A DNA stretch of 64,000 nucleotides from Oceanisphaera profunda. GTDB lineage: Bacteria > Pseudomonadota > Gammaproteobacteria > Enterobacterales > Aeromonadaceae. The notes beneath the pieces were generated by a model. That model was not told where the DNA came from. It was given only the letters and a program-made list of their open reading frames with translations, and ran no database searches. Positions 16,988 to 28,559 of the stretch are shown here, one piece after another. Within the stretch, counting starts at the first letter, position 1, and every line of letters begins with the position of its first letter. The DNA lies in NCBI RefSeq assembly GCF_002157895.1, contig NZ_CP021377.1, positions 1 through 64,000 of the forward strand, written 5' to 3'. The position numbers were made by a program, and so were the translations under genes.

Positions 16988-17602
16988 TTAAAACCACGGG
17001 GTAATGCGTACTGCGGGCAAGCTCAAGCTGCCGGTTTCCGTCAATTGTGCTTGGCTGAGTTTAAGCTGCGCTTTACCTGCTACCTGGCCACCAGGTACAG
17101 CGGGGTTGAGTGTTAGCCCTTGTAACTCAGGAACAAAATACTTGCCTGGCCAGCCGGCCATTTTTTGTAGCAAACGATACATATCATCTTCGATGGCACG
17201 CAGTTCACCCAGTTCTCTATTACCGGCCGTCAAATTAGACTGGATCTGAATCGAGATATTACACTGCGTATCTTCTGCTACTTCTAACACCACTTTGGCT
17301 TTGTCTAAATCCAGCTCTTTATCTTCCGTTAAGGTAAATTGACCGTGAGGGAGCACAGTCACCTCCCCGCGAAGCTTATCATCCACACGGATAATGCCGG
17401 ATTCTATGGTGCACAAGCCTTGGCCATCGGCGCGGCTTAAATAAAAGCCCAGCTCCGCCTGATCCACTTTGGCTTTTTTCACCTTGGCGAGATATTTATA
17501 AAACCCGCTGTAATCAAGCTCTAAGGTTTGGGCTTGTAGCATGGGCGAGCCAAAAGTAAGGCTTAGCGCCGCACATAAAGCTAAGAGACGAGGAGTTTTC
17601 AT
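16988..17602 (-). CDS. Exported protein, probably DUF2987 family
   Basis: A 204-residue protein with a clear Sec signal peptide (MKTPRLLALCAALSLTFGSP..AQA, cleavage near residue 25). The mature start LELDYSGFYKYLAKVKKAKV and the pair of Cys (GLCTIE, TQCNIS) match my memory of DUF2987 proteins from Shewanella and Vibrio relatives. It is periplasmic, of unknown function. Its ATG overlaps the stop of the upstream membrane-protein gene (TCAT, 17599-17602), so the two are coupled and possibly work together in the envelope. Confidence 0.7.
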   Translation of the reverse strand: MKTPRLLALCAALSLTFGSPMLQAQTLELDYSGFYKYLAKVKKAKVDQAELGFYLSRADGQGLCTIESGIIRVDDKLRGEVTVLPHGQFTLTEDKELDLDKAKVVLEVAEDTQCNISIQIQSNLTAGNRELGELRAIEDDMYRLLQKMAGWPGKYFVPELQGLTLNPAVPGGQVAGKAQLKLSQAQLTETGSLSLPAVRITPWF

Positions 17603-18396
17603 GCTTCAAATTTATCCTTACTGCTATTTAATGACGGTGGCTGTGCTGCATGAACATCGCTATTGGGCCCTGCATCTTTATGGTCCGTCTCACCTTCTAC
17701 ACCGCACACTTCACGATAGATAATGCCTTTCACCACCATAAACAGCGGTGCCACCCAAATCAGGGCTATGCCTAAGCTCAAAATTGCGACGATAAACAAC
17801 AAGATAAAGAACACTTGAATGGCCAGCAGCTGCAACCACTGACGACTAAACAGTTTAAGCGAGGTCATAATGGCTTGCAGTGGCGTAAAGCCTTTTTCCA
17901 GTATTAATGGAAAGGTAAACATTAAGGCCACGCTTAACAGCAACATCGGCAGCATGGTTAACACCGCTGGCAAGCCCAGCATCTGGATCACGGCCATGAG
18001 TGCTGCACTTAATATGCCCATCAGCAGGCTGGCGGCGGCCAGGGGCACCAGAGAGCCAAAATAATTAAAAATCTGATTGGGTCGGATGGGTTTATCGACA
18101 CTGCGAGCAATGCCCATCATATCCAGCGCCGCTGTCATGGGAGCCAACCCCATGGAAACCAGCAAGCCTAACAAACTGAGTTGCCAAGAGGCCTCTTCAG
18201 GATTAGCGACCAAACGGGTCGTCACTTGGCTGAGTACCAACCAAAAGCCAGCCACGCCTAGGGCTGCCAAAATAAGGGGCATCTTGGCACCATTAATGCG
18301 CGCCCAGCCTTCTTTAAAAATAGCTTTGGGCTCCAACGTAAAGCCTTGTTGTAACGACTGTTGCAGTCGAGCAAAACGGGGTTCGTTCATCATCAT
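17599..18396 (-). CDS. Multi-pass inner-membrane protein of unknown function
   Basis: A 265-residue protein with about five or six hydrophobic helices between residues 38 and 235 and a hydrophilic tail of about 35 residues. The pattern (FKEGWARINGAKMPLILAAL... and a central GLAPMTAALDMMGIARS) recalls the BPSS1780/YciC-type membrane families, but I am not certain. The first residues are MMMN; any of the first three ATGs could be used. It is coupled to the downstream DUF2987 gene and divergent from potABCD. Confidence 0.65.
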   Translation of the reverse strand: MMMNEPRFARLQQSLQQGFTLEPKAIFKEGWARINGAKMPLILAALGVAGFWLVLSQVTTRLVANPEEASWQLSLLGLLVSMGLAPMTAALDMMGIARSVDKPIRPNQIFNYFGSLVPLAAASLLMGILSAALMAVIQMLGLPAVLTMLPMLLLSVALMFTFPLILEKGFTPLQAIMTSLKLFSRQWLQLLAIQVFFILLFIVAILSLGIALIWVAPLFMVVKGIIYREVCGVEGETDHKDAGPNSDVHAAQPPSLNSSKDKFEA

Positions 18397-18540
18397 ATCT
18401 CTTACTTAAGATAGCGCCATTATACCCAAGGAAGCAGCCGATGGCTGCACACTCAAGTCATTATTAACACAAGGAAATTAAAAGCGGCGCTATACTGGCC
18501 ATAAACAATAAATGTGCGCATCGCGGTTACAAAGATTCGC

Positions 18541-18569
18541 TTGGCTTTAGGCTGGGTACTGACTAGAAT
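18541..18569 (+). promoter_or_regulatory. Candidate potABCD promoter
   Basis: TTGGCT (18541-18546) and TAGAAT (18564-18569) are 17 bases apart. The predicted start near 18576 leaves a leader of about 50 nt before potA at 18627. Confidence 0.55.
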
Positions 18570-18626
18570 GCGCGCTCTTTTTTCTCCTAAAACGCAGTGC
18601 GTTTTCATCGAGGTGGTTAAGGGTAC

Positions 18627-19742
18627 ATGGTGGAACAATCTCTTCCTCTAGTCTCGTTGACGAGCATCAGTAAAACATTCGACGGTAAAGCCATCATAGA
18701 TAATTTGGACTTATCCATTTATGACGGTGAATTCCTCACTATTTTAGGCCCCTCTGGTTGCGGAAAAACCACCGTATTACGCCTGATTGCCGGTTTAGAG
18801 CAAGCGGACATTGGCCGCATTAGCTTGGCCGGTCACGATATTACGGACGTGCCCGCCGAACAGCGCAACGTCAATACGGTGTTTCAAAGCTACGCCTTGT
18901 TCCCGCATATGACGCTGTTTGAGAACGTGGCCTTTGGTCTGCGTATGCAAAAACTGCCTAACGCCGAGATCAAGCCGCGGGTCATCGAAGCCTTAACAAT
19001 GGTGCAATTGGAGGCCATGAGTGAGCGCTTTCCCCATCAGTTATCCGGCGGCCAACAGCAACGCGTGGCCATCGCGCGGGCCGTGGTTAATCGGCCCAAA
19101 GTGTTATTGCTCGATGAATCATTAAGTGCGCTGGATTATAAGTTACGCAAACAAATGCAAAGTGAGCTGAAGCAATTGCAGCGCCGCTTAGGCATTACTT
19201 TTGTGTTTGTGACTCATGATCAAGAAGAAGCCTTGTCGATGTCGGATCGCATCTTGGTGATGCAAGCCGGAAAAATAGTACAAGATGGTACACCTCGGGA
19301 AATTTATGAGTCTCCGGCTAACCTGTTTGTGGCGCGCTTTATTGGTGAGATTAACGTGTTAGACGGTGTGTTGCTCACCCAAGCTCAAACTGCGGGCGCT
19401 TGGCATGCCAAGGTAGAAGGCCGTGATTGTATGGTACACAGTCAGCTGGCGTTTAACGCCGGCGATAAGGTGTGCGTCTTGCTTCGCCCAGAAGATCTGC
19501 GGATGAGCGTATGCAAAGCCGACGCTACAGATATTGCAACTGGCGTGGCCGGTCGCATCGTGGAGCGCTTATATAAAGGTGCCACGCTGGAGTCTCGCGT
19601 TGAGCTGAGTTCAGGCCAGCATATTTTAGTGTCGGAGTTTTTTGATGAAGACGACCCAGACTTTGATTATCGTCTTGGCGAGCAAGTAAACATTACTTGG
19701 GTAGACAGCTGGGAGGTGGTATTGCCTTATGAACAACACTGA
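18627..19742 (+). CDS. potA: Spermidine/putrescine ABC transporter, ATPase
   Basis: A 371-residue ABC ATPase that powers polyamine uptake through PotBC. Walker [10 protein letters not shown] is at 41-49, the signature LSGGQQQ at 139-145, and Walker [12 protein letters not shown] at about 160-170, where most relatives read DEP. The C-terminal TOBE-type domain (about 280-370) fits PotA regulation by polyamine. It begins the four-gene pot operon and its stop overlaps an in-frame upstream start of potB. Confidence 0.95.
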   Translation: MVEQSLPLVSLTSISKTFDGKAIIDNLDLSIYDGEFLTILGPSGCGKTTVLRLIAGLEQADIGRISLAGHDITDVPAEQRNVNTVFQSYALFPHMTLFENVAFGLRMQKLPNAEIKPRVIEALTMVQLEAMSERFPHQLSGGQQQRVAIARAVVNRPKVLLLDESLSALDYKLRKQMQSELKQLQRRLGITFVFVTHDQEEALSMSDRILVMQAGKIVQDGTPREIYESPANLFVARFIGEINVLDGVLLTQAQTAGAWHAKVEGRDCMVHSQLAFNAGDKVCVLLRPEDLRMSVCKADATDIATGVAGRIVERLYKGATLESRVELSSGQHILVSEFFDEDDPDFDYRLGEQVNITWVDSWEVVLPYEQH

Positions 19743-19749
19743 GGCAAGC

Positions 19750-20652
19750 ATGTCAAAATCACCCGTCACCCACCGTTATTCCGCGCTCGCCCGTTTTAAA
19801 GCCAACGGCTTTCGAAATATGGCGGTGACCGTGATTGTGGGCTGGTTGCTGGTATTTGTGTTTTTACCCAACCTGATGATTATCGCCACCAGCTTTATGA
19901 CCCGCGATCACGCCAGTCTAGTGAGCTTGGTGTTCAGCACAGACAGTTACCGGCGTTTGTTTGATCCCTTATACGCTCAAGTATTGGGTCATTCATTATT
20001 GATGGCAGGCATCGCCACCTGTTTGTGTTTAGCGATTGGCTACCCGTTTGCCTTTATTATCGCCAAGCTTCCTGCACGCTGGCGGCCGATAATGCTGTTT
20101 TTAGTGATAGTGCCCTTTTGGACGAACTCCTTGATCCGCACTTATGCACTCAAAATAGTACTGGGCACCAAAGGCTTATTAAATACCGCCTTGTTGAGCA
20201 TGGGGTTAATTGAGCAGCCGCTGCGCATTATGTTTACCGAGATAGCCGTGATTATTGGCTTGGTTTATATCTTGCTGCCCTTTATGGTGCTGCCTTTGTA
20301 TTCGGCCATTGAAAAGCTCGATGGTCGTTTATTGGAAGCCGCGCGGGATCTAGGCGCTGGTGCTATGGCGCGATTTTTTCGCATCATACTGCCGCTCACC
20401 TTGCCCGGCATAGTGGCGGGTTGCTTGCTGGTATTTTTACCGGCGCTGGGGATGTTTTATATTTCTGATTTATTGGGCGGCGCCAAGAACTTGCTGATTG
20501 GTAACATCATTAAAACCCAGTTCCTTAATATTCGGGACTGGCCATTTGGTGCGGCCACCAGCGTGACATTAACGCTACTGATGGCGGGGTTGATGTATTT
20601 ATATTATCGCGCCACTAAATTGCTGCATAAGAAGGTAACGCTTGATGATTAA
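19750..20652 (+). CDS. potB: Spermidine/putrescine ABC transporter, permease
   Basis: A 300-residue inner-membrane permease with six helices. It contains the EAA-type loop EAARDLGAGAMARFFRIILPL that docks to PotA. An ATG at 19729, overlapping the end of potA, is also in frame, but the ATG at 19750 follows TGAGG at ideal spacing and is preferred. It overlaps potC by 8 bases. Confidence 0.93.
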   Translation: MSKSPVTHRYSALARFKANGFRNMAVTVIVGWLLVFVFLPNLMIIATSFMTRDHASLVSLVFSTDSYRRLFDPLYAQVLGHSLLMAGIATCLCLAIGYPFAFIIAKLPARWRPIMLFLVIVPFWTNSLIRTYALKIVLGTKGLLNTALLSMGLIEQPLRIMFTEIAVIIGLVYILLPFMVLPLYSAIEKLDGRLLEAARDLGAGAMARFFRIILPLTLPGIVAGCLLVFLPALGMFYISDLLGGAKNLLIGNIIKTQFLNIRDWPFGAATSVTLTLLMAGLMYLYYRATKLLHKKVTLDD

Positions 20653-21415
20653 TTGGCTGAAAGGCAGCTTTTTATTGTTGGTGTTTGCTTATCTGTATAT
20701 TCCGATTGGAGTTTTGATTGCTAACGCCTTTAACCGCTCTAAGTTTGGCATCCGCTGGGAAGGCTTTACCCTCGAATGGTTTAGTCGCTTGGCCAATAAC
20801 GCCAGTTTAATGGAAGCGGCACGCCACTCACTGACTATCGCCCTGCTCTCGGCATCGGCGGCGGCTTTAATTGGCACCTTAGCGGCGGTGGCGTTATATC
20901 GTTATCGCTTTCGCGGGAAAAACTTTGTGGGCGGCATGTTGTTTGTGGTGTTGATGTCGCCAGACATAGTGATGGCCATTTCCTTGTTGGCATTATTTGT
21001 CACCTTAGGCATAGCGCTGGGATTTTGGTCGTTATTGTTTGCGCACATTACCTTTTGCTTGCCGTTTGTGGTGATCACCGTGTACTCACGCCTTAAAGGC
21101 TTTGATGTGCGTATGCTAGAAGCGGCCAAAGACTTAGGTGCCAGTGAATCGGTAATTTTTCGGCGCATTATTTTACCTCTGGCCGCGCCGGCTATTGCTG
21201 CAGGCTGGTTATTGAGCTTTACTCTGTCGTTGGATGACGTAATAGTGAGCTCGTTTGTTACGGGCCCCAGTTATGAAGTATTACCGTTAAAAATATATTC
21301 CATGGTCAAGGTCGGCGTGTCGCCCGAGGTTAATGCCTTAGCCACCCTTATGCTCGGCCTGTCGTTAGTATTAGTGGTCGTGGCACAACTGCTATTAAGG
21401 AAAAAACATTCATGA
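20645..21415 (+). CDS. potC: Spermidine/putrescine ABC transporter, permease
   Basis: A 256-residue inner-membrane permease, partner of PotB, with six helices and the docking loop EAAKDLGASESVIFRRIILPL. The ATG at 20645 is used; a TTG one codon earlier is in frame but unneeded. The stop overlaps the potD start as ATGA. The closely spaced potABCD order is the classical one for the spermidine-preferential system. Confidence 0.93.
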   Translation: MINWLKGSFLLLVFAYLYIPIGVLIANAFNRSKFGIRWEGFTLEWFSRLANNASLMEAARHSLTIALLSASAAALIGTLAAVALYRYRFRGKNFVGGMLFVVLMSPDIVMAISLLALFVTLGIALGFWSLLFAHITFCLPFVVITVYSRLKGFDVRMLEAAKDLGASESVIFRRIILPLAAPAIAAGWLLSFTLSLDDVIVSSFVTGPSYEVLPLKIYSMVKVGVSPEVNALATLMLGLSLVLVVVAQLLLRKKHS

Positions 21416-22476
21416 ACTTAGCAATTCCAGCTCGTATCTTAGCGCCATTAGCATTGGCCATGGCCGCCAGTTTTCCGTTAATGGCTCAAGCTCAAGAACG
21501 GTTATCCGTGTATGCCTGGGCGGAATATTTACCCGATGCGGTATTGCAGGCCTTTACTAAAGAAACCGGCATTAAGGTCGATTACGGCACTTTTGACTCT
21601 AACGAAGCCTTGTATGCCAAATTAAAATTGCTGCAAACCAGCAAAGCGAAAGAAAGTTACGATGTGATTTTTCCTTCTAGCTACATGGTGAGCAAGATGG
21701 CGCGCGAGGGCATGTTACAGCCCCTCGATAAAGCTCAGCTGCCAAACTTTGAGCAGTTAGATAACAGCATGCTGAATAAGGATTTTGACCCTAATAATCA
21801 GTACAGCATGCCCTATGCGTTTGGCAGCACGGCCATTGCTATTAACCGCGATGACTTGCCCGATACCAAAATGACGTCTTGGCAAGACTTGTGGGATAAA
21901 AGCTGGAAAAACCAATTGATGCTCACGGATGATATTCGTGAAAGCTTTCAAATGGCATTGTTAACGCTGGGGTTTTCCGCTAACAGTAAAGATCCTGCCG
22001 AGATCAAGGCGGCCTATGAAAAACTTAAACCTTTGCAAGCCAACGTGCTGCTTTATAACTCGGATAATCCACGCCTGCCCTACGTGACTGGCGAAACCTC
22101 ATTGGGTTTACTGTGGAGTGATCAGGCGTATAAGACGCAACAAGACGGCATAGCACTGGAATACGTGTATCCCACTGAAGGCGCAATTTTTTGGGTCGAC
22201 AGTGCCGTGATCCCCGCGAACGCAAAATCCGTGAGCGCCGCGCACCAGTTCTTAAACTTCTTGATGCGCCCAGAAGTGGCAGCTCAAGTAATTCAAGAAT
22301 TAGGCATTGCCGTGCCAAATCAAGGCGCTAAGCCGTTATTGCCAAAAGAGGTCGCCGAGAACCAAGTTTTGTTCCCGAGCGCTGAACTGATCGAGCAAGG
22401 TCATTTTCAAGATGACTTAGGCGATGAGGTGTTGGCCATCTATGAAGATTACTGGGTAAAGCTGCGCTCTCAATAA
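21412..22476 (+). CDS. potD: Periplasmic polyamine-binding protein
   Basis: A 354-residue periplasmic binding protein. The signal peptide ends near AQAQ (residue 27), followed by ERLSVYAWAEYLPDAVLQAF, the typical PotD/PotF N-terminus. Acidic and aromatic residues that line polyamine sites are visible in YAFGSTA and LLWSDQAY. It delivers spermidine or putrescine to PotBC; which one is preferred cannot be read by eye. Last gene of the operon, followed by a terminator. Confidence 0.93.
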   Translation: MNLAIPARILAPLALAMAASFPLMAQAQERLSVYAWAEYLPDAVLQAFTKETGIKVDYGTFDSNEALYAKLKLLQTSKAKESYDVIFPSSYMVSKMAREGMLQPLDKAQLPNFEQLDNSMLNKDFDPNNQYSMPYAFGSTAIAINRDDLPDTKMTSWQDLWDKSWKNQLMLTDDIRESFQMALLTLGFSANSKDPAEIKAAYEKLKPLQANVLLYNSDNPRLPYVTGETSLGLLWSDQAYKTQQDGIALEYVYPTEGAIFWVDSAVIPANAKSVSAAHQFLNFLMRPEVAAQVIQELGIAVPNQGAKPLLPKEVAENQVLFPSAELIEQGHFQDDLGDEVLAIYEDYWVKLRSQ

Positions 22477-22498
22477 GCGCCAAGCATTGCTAAATCAT

Positions 22499-22520
22499 AA
22501 AGCCCGCGATTGCGGGCTTT
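22499..22520 (+). terminator. Terminator of potABCD
   Basis: Stem AAAGCCCGC / GCGGGCTTT with a GATT loop, 22 bases after potD. The T-run is short (three) and it is also placed to stop cobB transcription coming from the right. Confidence 0.8.
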
Positions 22521-22601
22521 ATGTTATTCGCAAACCAAACCGAGCCGAATCAAATTGGCTCAGGCCAAGACAAAGCCCTACTCTTTGCCTCACCCTCACC
22601 C

Positions 22602-23318
22602 TCACGCGCCCTTATTAAGCAATTCTTCCACGTACTGCACCACTTCAATCGTGGCCGGTCCGTATCTGTGCTCGGCGAAGTGTGTTTTACCTTGACTGGG
22701 CTCTAAATTAATTTCTATGGTGTGAGCATTATGCATACTGGCTTCGTGAACTAAGCCGGCCGCTGGATAAACATTGCCCGACGTACCAATGGAGATAAAC
22801 AAGCTGGCTTCACTTATGGCGTGATAAATCCTATCCAGCAATAAGGGCATCTCACCAAACCACACAATATGCGGACGCAATGGCTCTGGAAACTGACAAC
22901 ATTGACAGAGGTCGCTGCCATGTAACGCACCAGGCCAGTCCACAGTTTGATTGCTATGGGGGCAGCGCGCTTTTAGCAATTCGCCGTGCATATGCAGCAC
23001 ATTTTTACTGCCAGCCCGCTCATGCAAGTCATCAATATTTTGCGTGACCAGCGTGACGGTACCGGGCCACTCGGCTTCGAGTTTCGCCAACGCAAGATGC
23101 GCCGCGTTTGGGTTCACGGTATGCAACAGCTTACGGCGTTCATTATAAAATTTATGCACTAATTCAGGATCCCGCGCGTACCCTTCTGGGGTCGCCACAT
23201 CTTCAATGCGGTGTTCTTCCCATAAGCCATCACTGGCTCTAAATGTTTTAATTCCTGACTCGGCCGAGATACCTGCACCGGTGAGGATCACTATATTACC
23301 TTTGCGCACAGGCCGCAT
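22602..23318 (-). CDS. cobB: NAD-dependent protein deacylase (sirtuin)
   Basis: A sirtuin that removes acetyl, and probably succinyl, groups from lysines using [13 protein letters not shown] near the start and [13 protein letters not shown] bind NAD; the catalytic His is in HMHGEL. The zinc region has [10 protein letters not shown]...DLCQCC, as in E. coli CobB, where the first Cys pair is incomplete. YNERR carries the Tyr and Arg typical of desuccinylase-type (class III) sirtuins. The ATG at 23318 is almost touching AGAGG; a GTG at 23307 ([11 protein letters not shown]) has better spacing and could be the true start. Confidence 0.93.
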   Translation of the reverse strand: MRPVRKGNIVILTGAGISAESGIKTFRASDGLWEEHRIEDVATPEGYARDPELVHKFYNERRKLLHTVNPNAAHLALAKLEAEWPGTVTLVTQNIDDLHERAGSKNVLHMHGELLKARCPHSNQTVDWPGALHGSDLCQCCQFPEPLRPHIVWFGEMPLLLDRIYHAISEASLFISIGTSGNVYPAAGLVHEASMHNAHTIEINLEPSQGKTHFAEHRYGPATIEVVQYVEELLNKGA

Positions 23319-23485
23319 ACCTCTTGTTTTATAAGCGTATCTTTAACTAACAGGCTAACAGCAAGCCACAGTACAAGCCAATACGCCCTTAGTCTTATTT
23401 AGACGTGAGGGGTGAATAGTGAGACTTTAAATACCTCACTGCTATTCCCTATTCCCTAACCGCCAATCCCTTTTACTTAGCCAAT

Positions 23486-23512
23486 AAAAAGCCAGGCACT
23501 GGGCCTGGCTTA
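23486..23512 (-). terminator. Terminator of the pheST-ihfA transcript
   Basis: On the minus strand AGCCAGGC / GCCTGGCT with a short loop is followed by five T, directly after the ihfA stop. Confidence 0.88.
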
Positions 23513-23515
23513 GGA

Positions 23516-23833
23516 TTATTTATCGGCTGACTCGGATGCGTTCGGCGGCTCGATATTTTCTACTCTCGCTTTTAGCTTTTGCCCTGGTCTGAAGGTCACC
23601 ACTCGGCGTGCCGAGATGGGGATATCTTCACCGGTCTTTGGATTACGCCCCGGCCGTTCGCCTTTATTGCGCAATTCAAAATTACCAAAACCAGAAATTT
23701 TAACCTGTTCACCTTGCTCAAGAGCGAGACGAATTTCCTCAAAGAAGGCTTCCACCATCTCTTTGGCATCACGCTTCGATAAACCTAAATCGGTAAACAG
23801 GTGCTCTGCTAAATCGGCTTTTGTTAAGGCCAT
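23516..23833 (-). CDS. ihfA: Integration host factor, alpha subunit
   Basis: A 105-residue DNA-bending protein that pairs with IhfB. It begins [13 protein letters not shown] and contains the arm signature [22 protein letters not shown] with the DNA-intercalating Pro (GRNPKT). The C-terminal tail ([10 protein letters not shown]) is slightly longer than in E. coli. The ATG is one base after the pheT stop, and its ribosome-binding site lies inside pheT, the usual pheST-ihfA arrangement. Confidence 0.97.
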   Translation of the reverse strand: MALTKADLAEHLFTDLGLSKRDAKEMVEAFFEEIRLALEQGEQVKISGFGNFELRNKGERPGRNPKTGEDIPISARRVVTFRPGQKLKARVENIEPPNASESADK

Positions 23834-23834
23834 A

Positions 23835-26222
23835 TTAATCCCTCAAGGATGCACTAAACTCATCCGAAAGTGCCGTTACAATACGTGCTACGGTATCGGC
23901 AATTTCTTTTTCTTCCAAAGTGCGATGGGTATCTTGCAACACCAAGCTCAGCGCTAAGCTTTTCTTACCGTCACTGATGCCAGCACCTTGGTATACATCA
24001 AACAAGTTTAATCCAACCAGTTGATTTCCGCCAACTTTCCTAACTAAATCAAGGATATCGCCTGCGGCTACTTGATTGTCTACCACCAAAGCAAGATCGC
24101 GACGGTTAGCAGGAAAGCGCGAAATATCGGCGGCTAAAGGTACATGGCGTTGCGTTATGGCGCTGAGCTCTACTTCAAACACATAAGCCTGAGACTTAAG
24201 GCCTAACTTTTTCAGTAAGCTTGGGTGTACGGCGCCAATCAAGCCCACTTGCTGACCTTGATACAGTACTGCGGCCGACTGACCTGGGTGCAGGGCTGTA
24301 ATGTCGGTACGCGCAAAACTAAAGTCCAGCTCATGGCCGCTTAACGCCAGTAGCGTCTCAAGATCGCCTTTAATATCAAAGAAATCGCTGCCCTTCTCCG
24401 CCATGTCCCAATGCTCTGCAGACACTGTGCCCAGCAGTAAACCGGCCAGTTTTGGCGTTTGCTGCACGCCATTTTCGGCATTTGCGTCGGGCACAAAAGT
24501 TAAGCCCTGTTCAAATAAGCGCAGCCGTGGCTGCTGACGGTTTTGGTTATACACCGCCGCTTGAATCAGGCCTGGCCAAAGTGAGACGCGCATTTCTGAC
24601 ATATCGGCGGAAATCGGATTCGGCAATATCATGGTCTTAGCATCCGGGAACAGCAATTGCTGTTGGCTCGGATCCACGAAGCTATAAGTGATGGCTTCTT
24701 GGTAGCCCAAATCCACCAGTGCATCTTTTAAGCGATTCAGCGGCAGCTTAGCTTCGCGATGAGAAGACATAGTCAGGCCTGCAACAGGCGCTTGATTAGG
24801 AATATTGTTGTAGCCATAAACACGGGCCACTTCTTCCACCAAGTCTTCTTCGATACTGATATCAAAGCGATAGCTCGGCACTACGGCCTGCCAACCGTCA
24901 CTGGTTTTAGTGACGCTAAAGCCTAAGCGGGTCAGCATATCGGTAACCTGATCCGCATCGATATCGATGCCGATAGTGCGATTCAGCTTGGCATGGCGCA
25001 AGGTCACGGTATTGGCGGTCGGTAAATGGGCTTCAGACACGGCTTCAACCACAGGTCCTGCTTCGCCGCCACAAATGTCCAGTAATAAGGCGGTGGCCCG
25101 CTGTATCACTTTATGTTGCAGTTGATAATCCACGCCGCGCTCAAAGCGATGAGACGAGTCGGTGTGCAAGCCGTAACTGCGCGCGCGGCCGGTAATGGCC
25201 AGCGGACTAAAAAAGGCACACTCTAACAATACGTCTTTAGTGGTGTCAGTCACGCCTGTGACTTGGCCGCCAAAAATACCCGCCATGGCAATGGCTTTTT
25301 GCTCATCGGCGATAACCAAAGTGTCGCTGTTTAAGCTCACTTCATTACCATCCAAGAGGGTAAGCTTTTCGTCTTGCTCGGCTAAGCGCACATTAATGGC
25401 ACCATTGAGCGTGGCCAAGTCGAAAGCGTGCATGGGTTGACCCCATTCAATCAGCACGAAGTTAGTCACATCAACTACCGGATCAATAGAGCGTATGCCA
25501 CTGCGGCGCAGCTTTTCTTGCATCCATAACGGCGTTGCTGCCGTTACATCAATATTCTTAATCACGCGCGCTAAATAACGCGGGCAGGCATCGGGGGCGT
25601 TTAAGCTCACTGCTACTTTGTCGTCGATACTGGCCGGCACGTCAGCAATCTCAGGCCAATTAACTGTAGCTTGCTTGAGTACACCTACTTCACGGGCCAC
25701 ACCGGCCATGCTTAAGCAGTCGGCGCGGTTTGGCGTGAGGTCAATTTCGACGATGCTGTCGTTAAGCTTTAAATACTCACGCACGCAGTCACCAATCGGC
25801 GCATCTAAGGGCAGTTCAATAATACCGCTTGAGTCTAAATCTATGCCAATTTCGCTGTAGGAGCAGAGCATACCGTGGGATGCTTGGCCGCGCAGCTTGG
25901 CTTTTTTAATCTTAAAATCACCGGGTAATACGGCGCCGACTACAGCTACTGCAACTTTTAAACCGGTACGACAATTTGGCGCGCCGCAGACGATATCGAG
26001 TAGCTCATCCCCACCCACGTTAACCTTGGTCACTTGCAGTTTATCTGCATCGGGATGTTGGCCGCACTCCACCACTTCACCCACTACCACTTGATTAAAG
26101 TCACCGGCTACCGGTTCAATGCCGTCTACTTCTAGGCCTGCCATGGTAATAAGCTCGGCAAGCGCGTCTGTGCTAAGACCTGGGTTTACCCACTCGTCCA
26201 GCCATGATGTTGAAAATTTCAT
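23835..26222 (-). CDS. pheT: Phenylalanine-tRNA ligase, beta subunit
   Basis: The 795-residue beta chain of the alpha2-beta2 PheRS. It shows an N-terminal tRNA-binding (EMAP-like) domain around residues 40-150, B3/B4 editing and B5 domains in the middle ([20 protein letters not shown]) and a C-terminal anticodon-binding FDX-ACB domain ending with [11 protein letters not shown]. The length is the same as in E. coli. It follows pheS by 15 bases and is one base ahead of ihfA. Confidence 0.98.
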   Translation of the reverse strand: MKFSTSWLDEWVNPGLSTDALAELITMAGLEVDGIEPVAGDFNQVVVGEVVECGQHPDADKLQVTKVNVGGDELLDIVCGAPNCRTGLKVAVAVVGAVLPGDFKIKKAKLRGQASHGMLCSYSEIGIDLDSSGIIELPLDAPIGDCVREYLKLNDSIVEIDLTPNRADCLSMAGVAREVGVLKQATVNWPEIADVPASIDDKVAVSLNAPDACPRYLARVIKNIDVTAATPLWMQEKLRRSGIRSIDPVVDVTNFVLIEWGQPMHAFDLATLNGAINVRLAEQDEKLTLLDGNEVSLNSDTLVIADEQKAIAMAGIFGGQVTGVTDTTKDVLLECAFFSPLAITGRARSYGLHTDSSHRFERGVDYQLQHKVIQRATALLLDICGGEAGPVVEAVSEAHLPTANTVTLRHAKLNRTIGIDIDADQVTDMLTRLGFSVTKTSDGWQAVVPSYRFDISIEEDLVEEVARVYGYNNIPNQAPVAGLTMSSHREAKLPLNRLKDALVDLGYQEAITYSFVDPSQQQLLFPDAKTMILPNPISADMSEMRVSLWPGLIQAAVYNQNRQQPRLRLFEQGLTFVPDANAENGVQQTPKLAGLLLGTVSAEHWDMAEKGSDFFDIKGDLETLLALSGHELDFSFARTDITALHPGQSAAVLYQGQQVGLIGAVHPSLLKKLGLKSQAYVFEVELSAITQRHVPLAADISRFPANRRDLALVVDNQVAAGDILDLVRKVGGNQLVGLNLFDVYQGAGISDGKKSLALSLVLQDTHRTLEEKEIADTVARIVTALSDEFSASLRD

Positions 26223-26237
26223 TTTTGCTCCAGCCGC

Positions 26238-27296
<1,059 letters not shown>

Positions 27297-27329
27297 TTAT
27301 CGCTACCGTATAACTTAAACCCACGCAAC

Positions 27330-27357
27330 AAAAAAGGAGGCCGAGGCCTCCTTTTTT
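27330..27357 (-). terminator. Strong terminator after rplT
   Basis: Stem AAAAAAGGAGGCC / GGCCTCCTTTTTT with a two-base loop, 19 bases past the rplT stop. It separates the infC operon from pheST. The 100 bases from here to pheS hold no leader ORF with Phe codons. Confidence 0.93.
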
Positions 27358-27376
27358 AATTTATCGACTTAACGAC

Positions 27377-27736
27377 TTATGCTGCCAACGCTTCTTTTGC
27401 TTTGCTAACCAAAGCGGTGAAGGTGGTTTTGTCGTGTACGGCGATATCAGCCAGGATCTTACGGTCGATTTCAACAGAGGCTTTTTTCAAACCATTGATG
27501 AAGCGGCTGTATGAAAGACCGTTCTGACGGCTTGCAGCGTTAATACGCGCAATCCACAGCTGACGGAACTGACGTTTTTTCTGACGACGGTCACGATATG
27601 CATATTGACCGGCTTTAGTTACTGCTTGAACCGCTACGCGATATACGCGTGAACGAGCGCCGTAATAACCTTTAGCTTGCTTTAGTACTTTTTTATGACG
27701 CGCGCGAGCGGTCACACCACGTTTAACTCTTGCCAT
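27377..27736 (-). CDS. rplT: 50S ribosomal protein L20
   Basis: A 119-residue basic protein starting [16 protein letters not shown], essential for early 50S assembly, at the family's usual length. In E. coli L20 represses rpmI-rplT translation by binding the mRNA; the same could hold here. The start lies 14 bases after rpmI. Confidence 0.99.
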   Translation of the reverse strand: MARVKRGVTARARHKKVLKQAKGYYGARSRVYRVAVQAVTKAGQYAYRDRRQKKRQFRQLWIARINAASRQNGLSYSRFINGLKKASVEIDRKILADIAVHDKTTFTALVSKAKEALAA

Positions 27737-27750
27737 TTTTTATAATCCTC

Positions 27751-27945
27751 TTAAGCGTAGGGCAACATTGATTGAACTTGTGCAACGTCAGACGCAGCAA
27801 CTAAGTTAGTACCGCGCAGATGACGCTTACGCTTGGTGCTCTTCTTGGTGAGGATATGGCTGGTGTGTGATTGTTTACACTTAAAACCATTCGCGGTTTT
27901 CTTAAAGCGCTTTGCAGCACCTTTGTTGGACTTCATTTTCGGCAT
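27751..27945 (-). CDS. rpmI: 50S ribosomal protein L35
   Basis: A 64-residue very basic protein ([20 protein letters not shown]) matching L35. It stands between infC (75 bases upstream) and rplT (14 bases downstream) in the conserved translation operon. Confidence 0.99.
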   Translation of the reverse strand: MPKMKSNKGAAKRFKKTANGFKCKQSHTSHILTKKSTKRKRHLRGTNLVAASDVAQVQSMLPYA

Positions 27946-28020
27946 TGTAACTCCGCATTGTTAATAACAACAAACAGTCAAGGTGAGCTGGATAACAATT
28001 ACCCAGCTACTTGTAAAACC

Positions 28021-28554
28021 TTACTGTTTTTTCTTTGGGGCTAGCACCATGACGGCTTGGCGACCTTCCATTTTCGGGAATGCCTCCACTACGGCCAATT
28101 CTTCTAAATCCGCTTTAATACGGTTTAGCAAATCGAACCCTAGGTCTTGGTGCGCCATCTCACGACCACGGAACCGCAGTGTGATTTTGGCTTTGTTGCC
28201 CTCTTCTAAAAAGCGAACCAGGTTGCGTAGCTTTACCTGGTAATCGCCATCATCAGTGCCAGGACGGAACTTCATTTCCTTAACCTGAACCTGCTTCTGT
28301 TTCTTCTTCTGTTCTTTAGTCGCCTTGCTCTTCTCGTAGAGGAACTTCCCGTAGTCCATTAAACGACATACGGGTGGCTCGGCATTGGGACTGATCTCAA
28401 CTAGATCAACACCTGCAGTGGTAGAAATTTCTAGTGCCTCTGCAATGGTGACCACGCCCATAGGCTCGCCTTCCAGGCCGACTAAGCGAACTTCTGGTAG
28501 TCGGATCTCTTCATTCAGTCGATTGCGAGGAGCTGGTTTGCTCCCTCTTTTAAT
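28021..28554 (-). CDS. infC: Translation initiation factor IF-3, AUU start
   Basis: IF-3 prevents premature subunit joining and checks the start codon. The protein is 177 residues if it begins at the AUU at 28552-28554: (M)[20 protein letters not shown] then [16 protein letters not shown] and the ending VLAPKKKQ. No ATG, GTG or TTG lies upstream in that frame; the first ATG (28461) would cut off the first 31 residues. AUU is the known self-regulatory start of infC. It lies 5 bases after the thrS stop, so the two are probably coupled. Confidence 0.96.
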   Translation of the reverse strand: MKRGSKPAPRNRLNEEIRLPEVRLVGLEGEPMGVVTIAEALEISTTAGVDLVEISPNAEPPVCRLMDYGKFLYEKSKATKEQKKKQKQVQVKEMKFRPGTDDGDYQVKLRNLVRFLEEGNKAKITLRFRGREMAHQDLGFDLLNRIKADLEELAVVEAFPKMEGRQAVMVLAPKKKQ

Positions 28555-28559
28555 GCCTT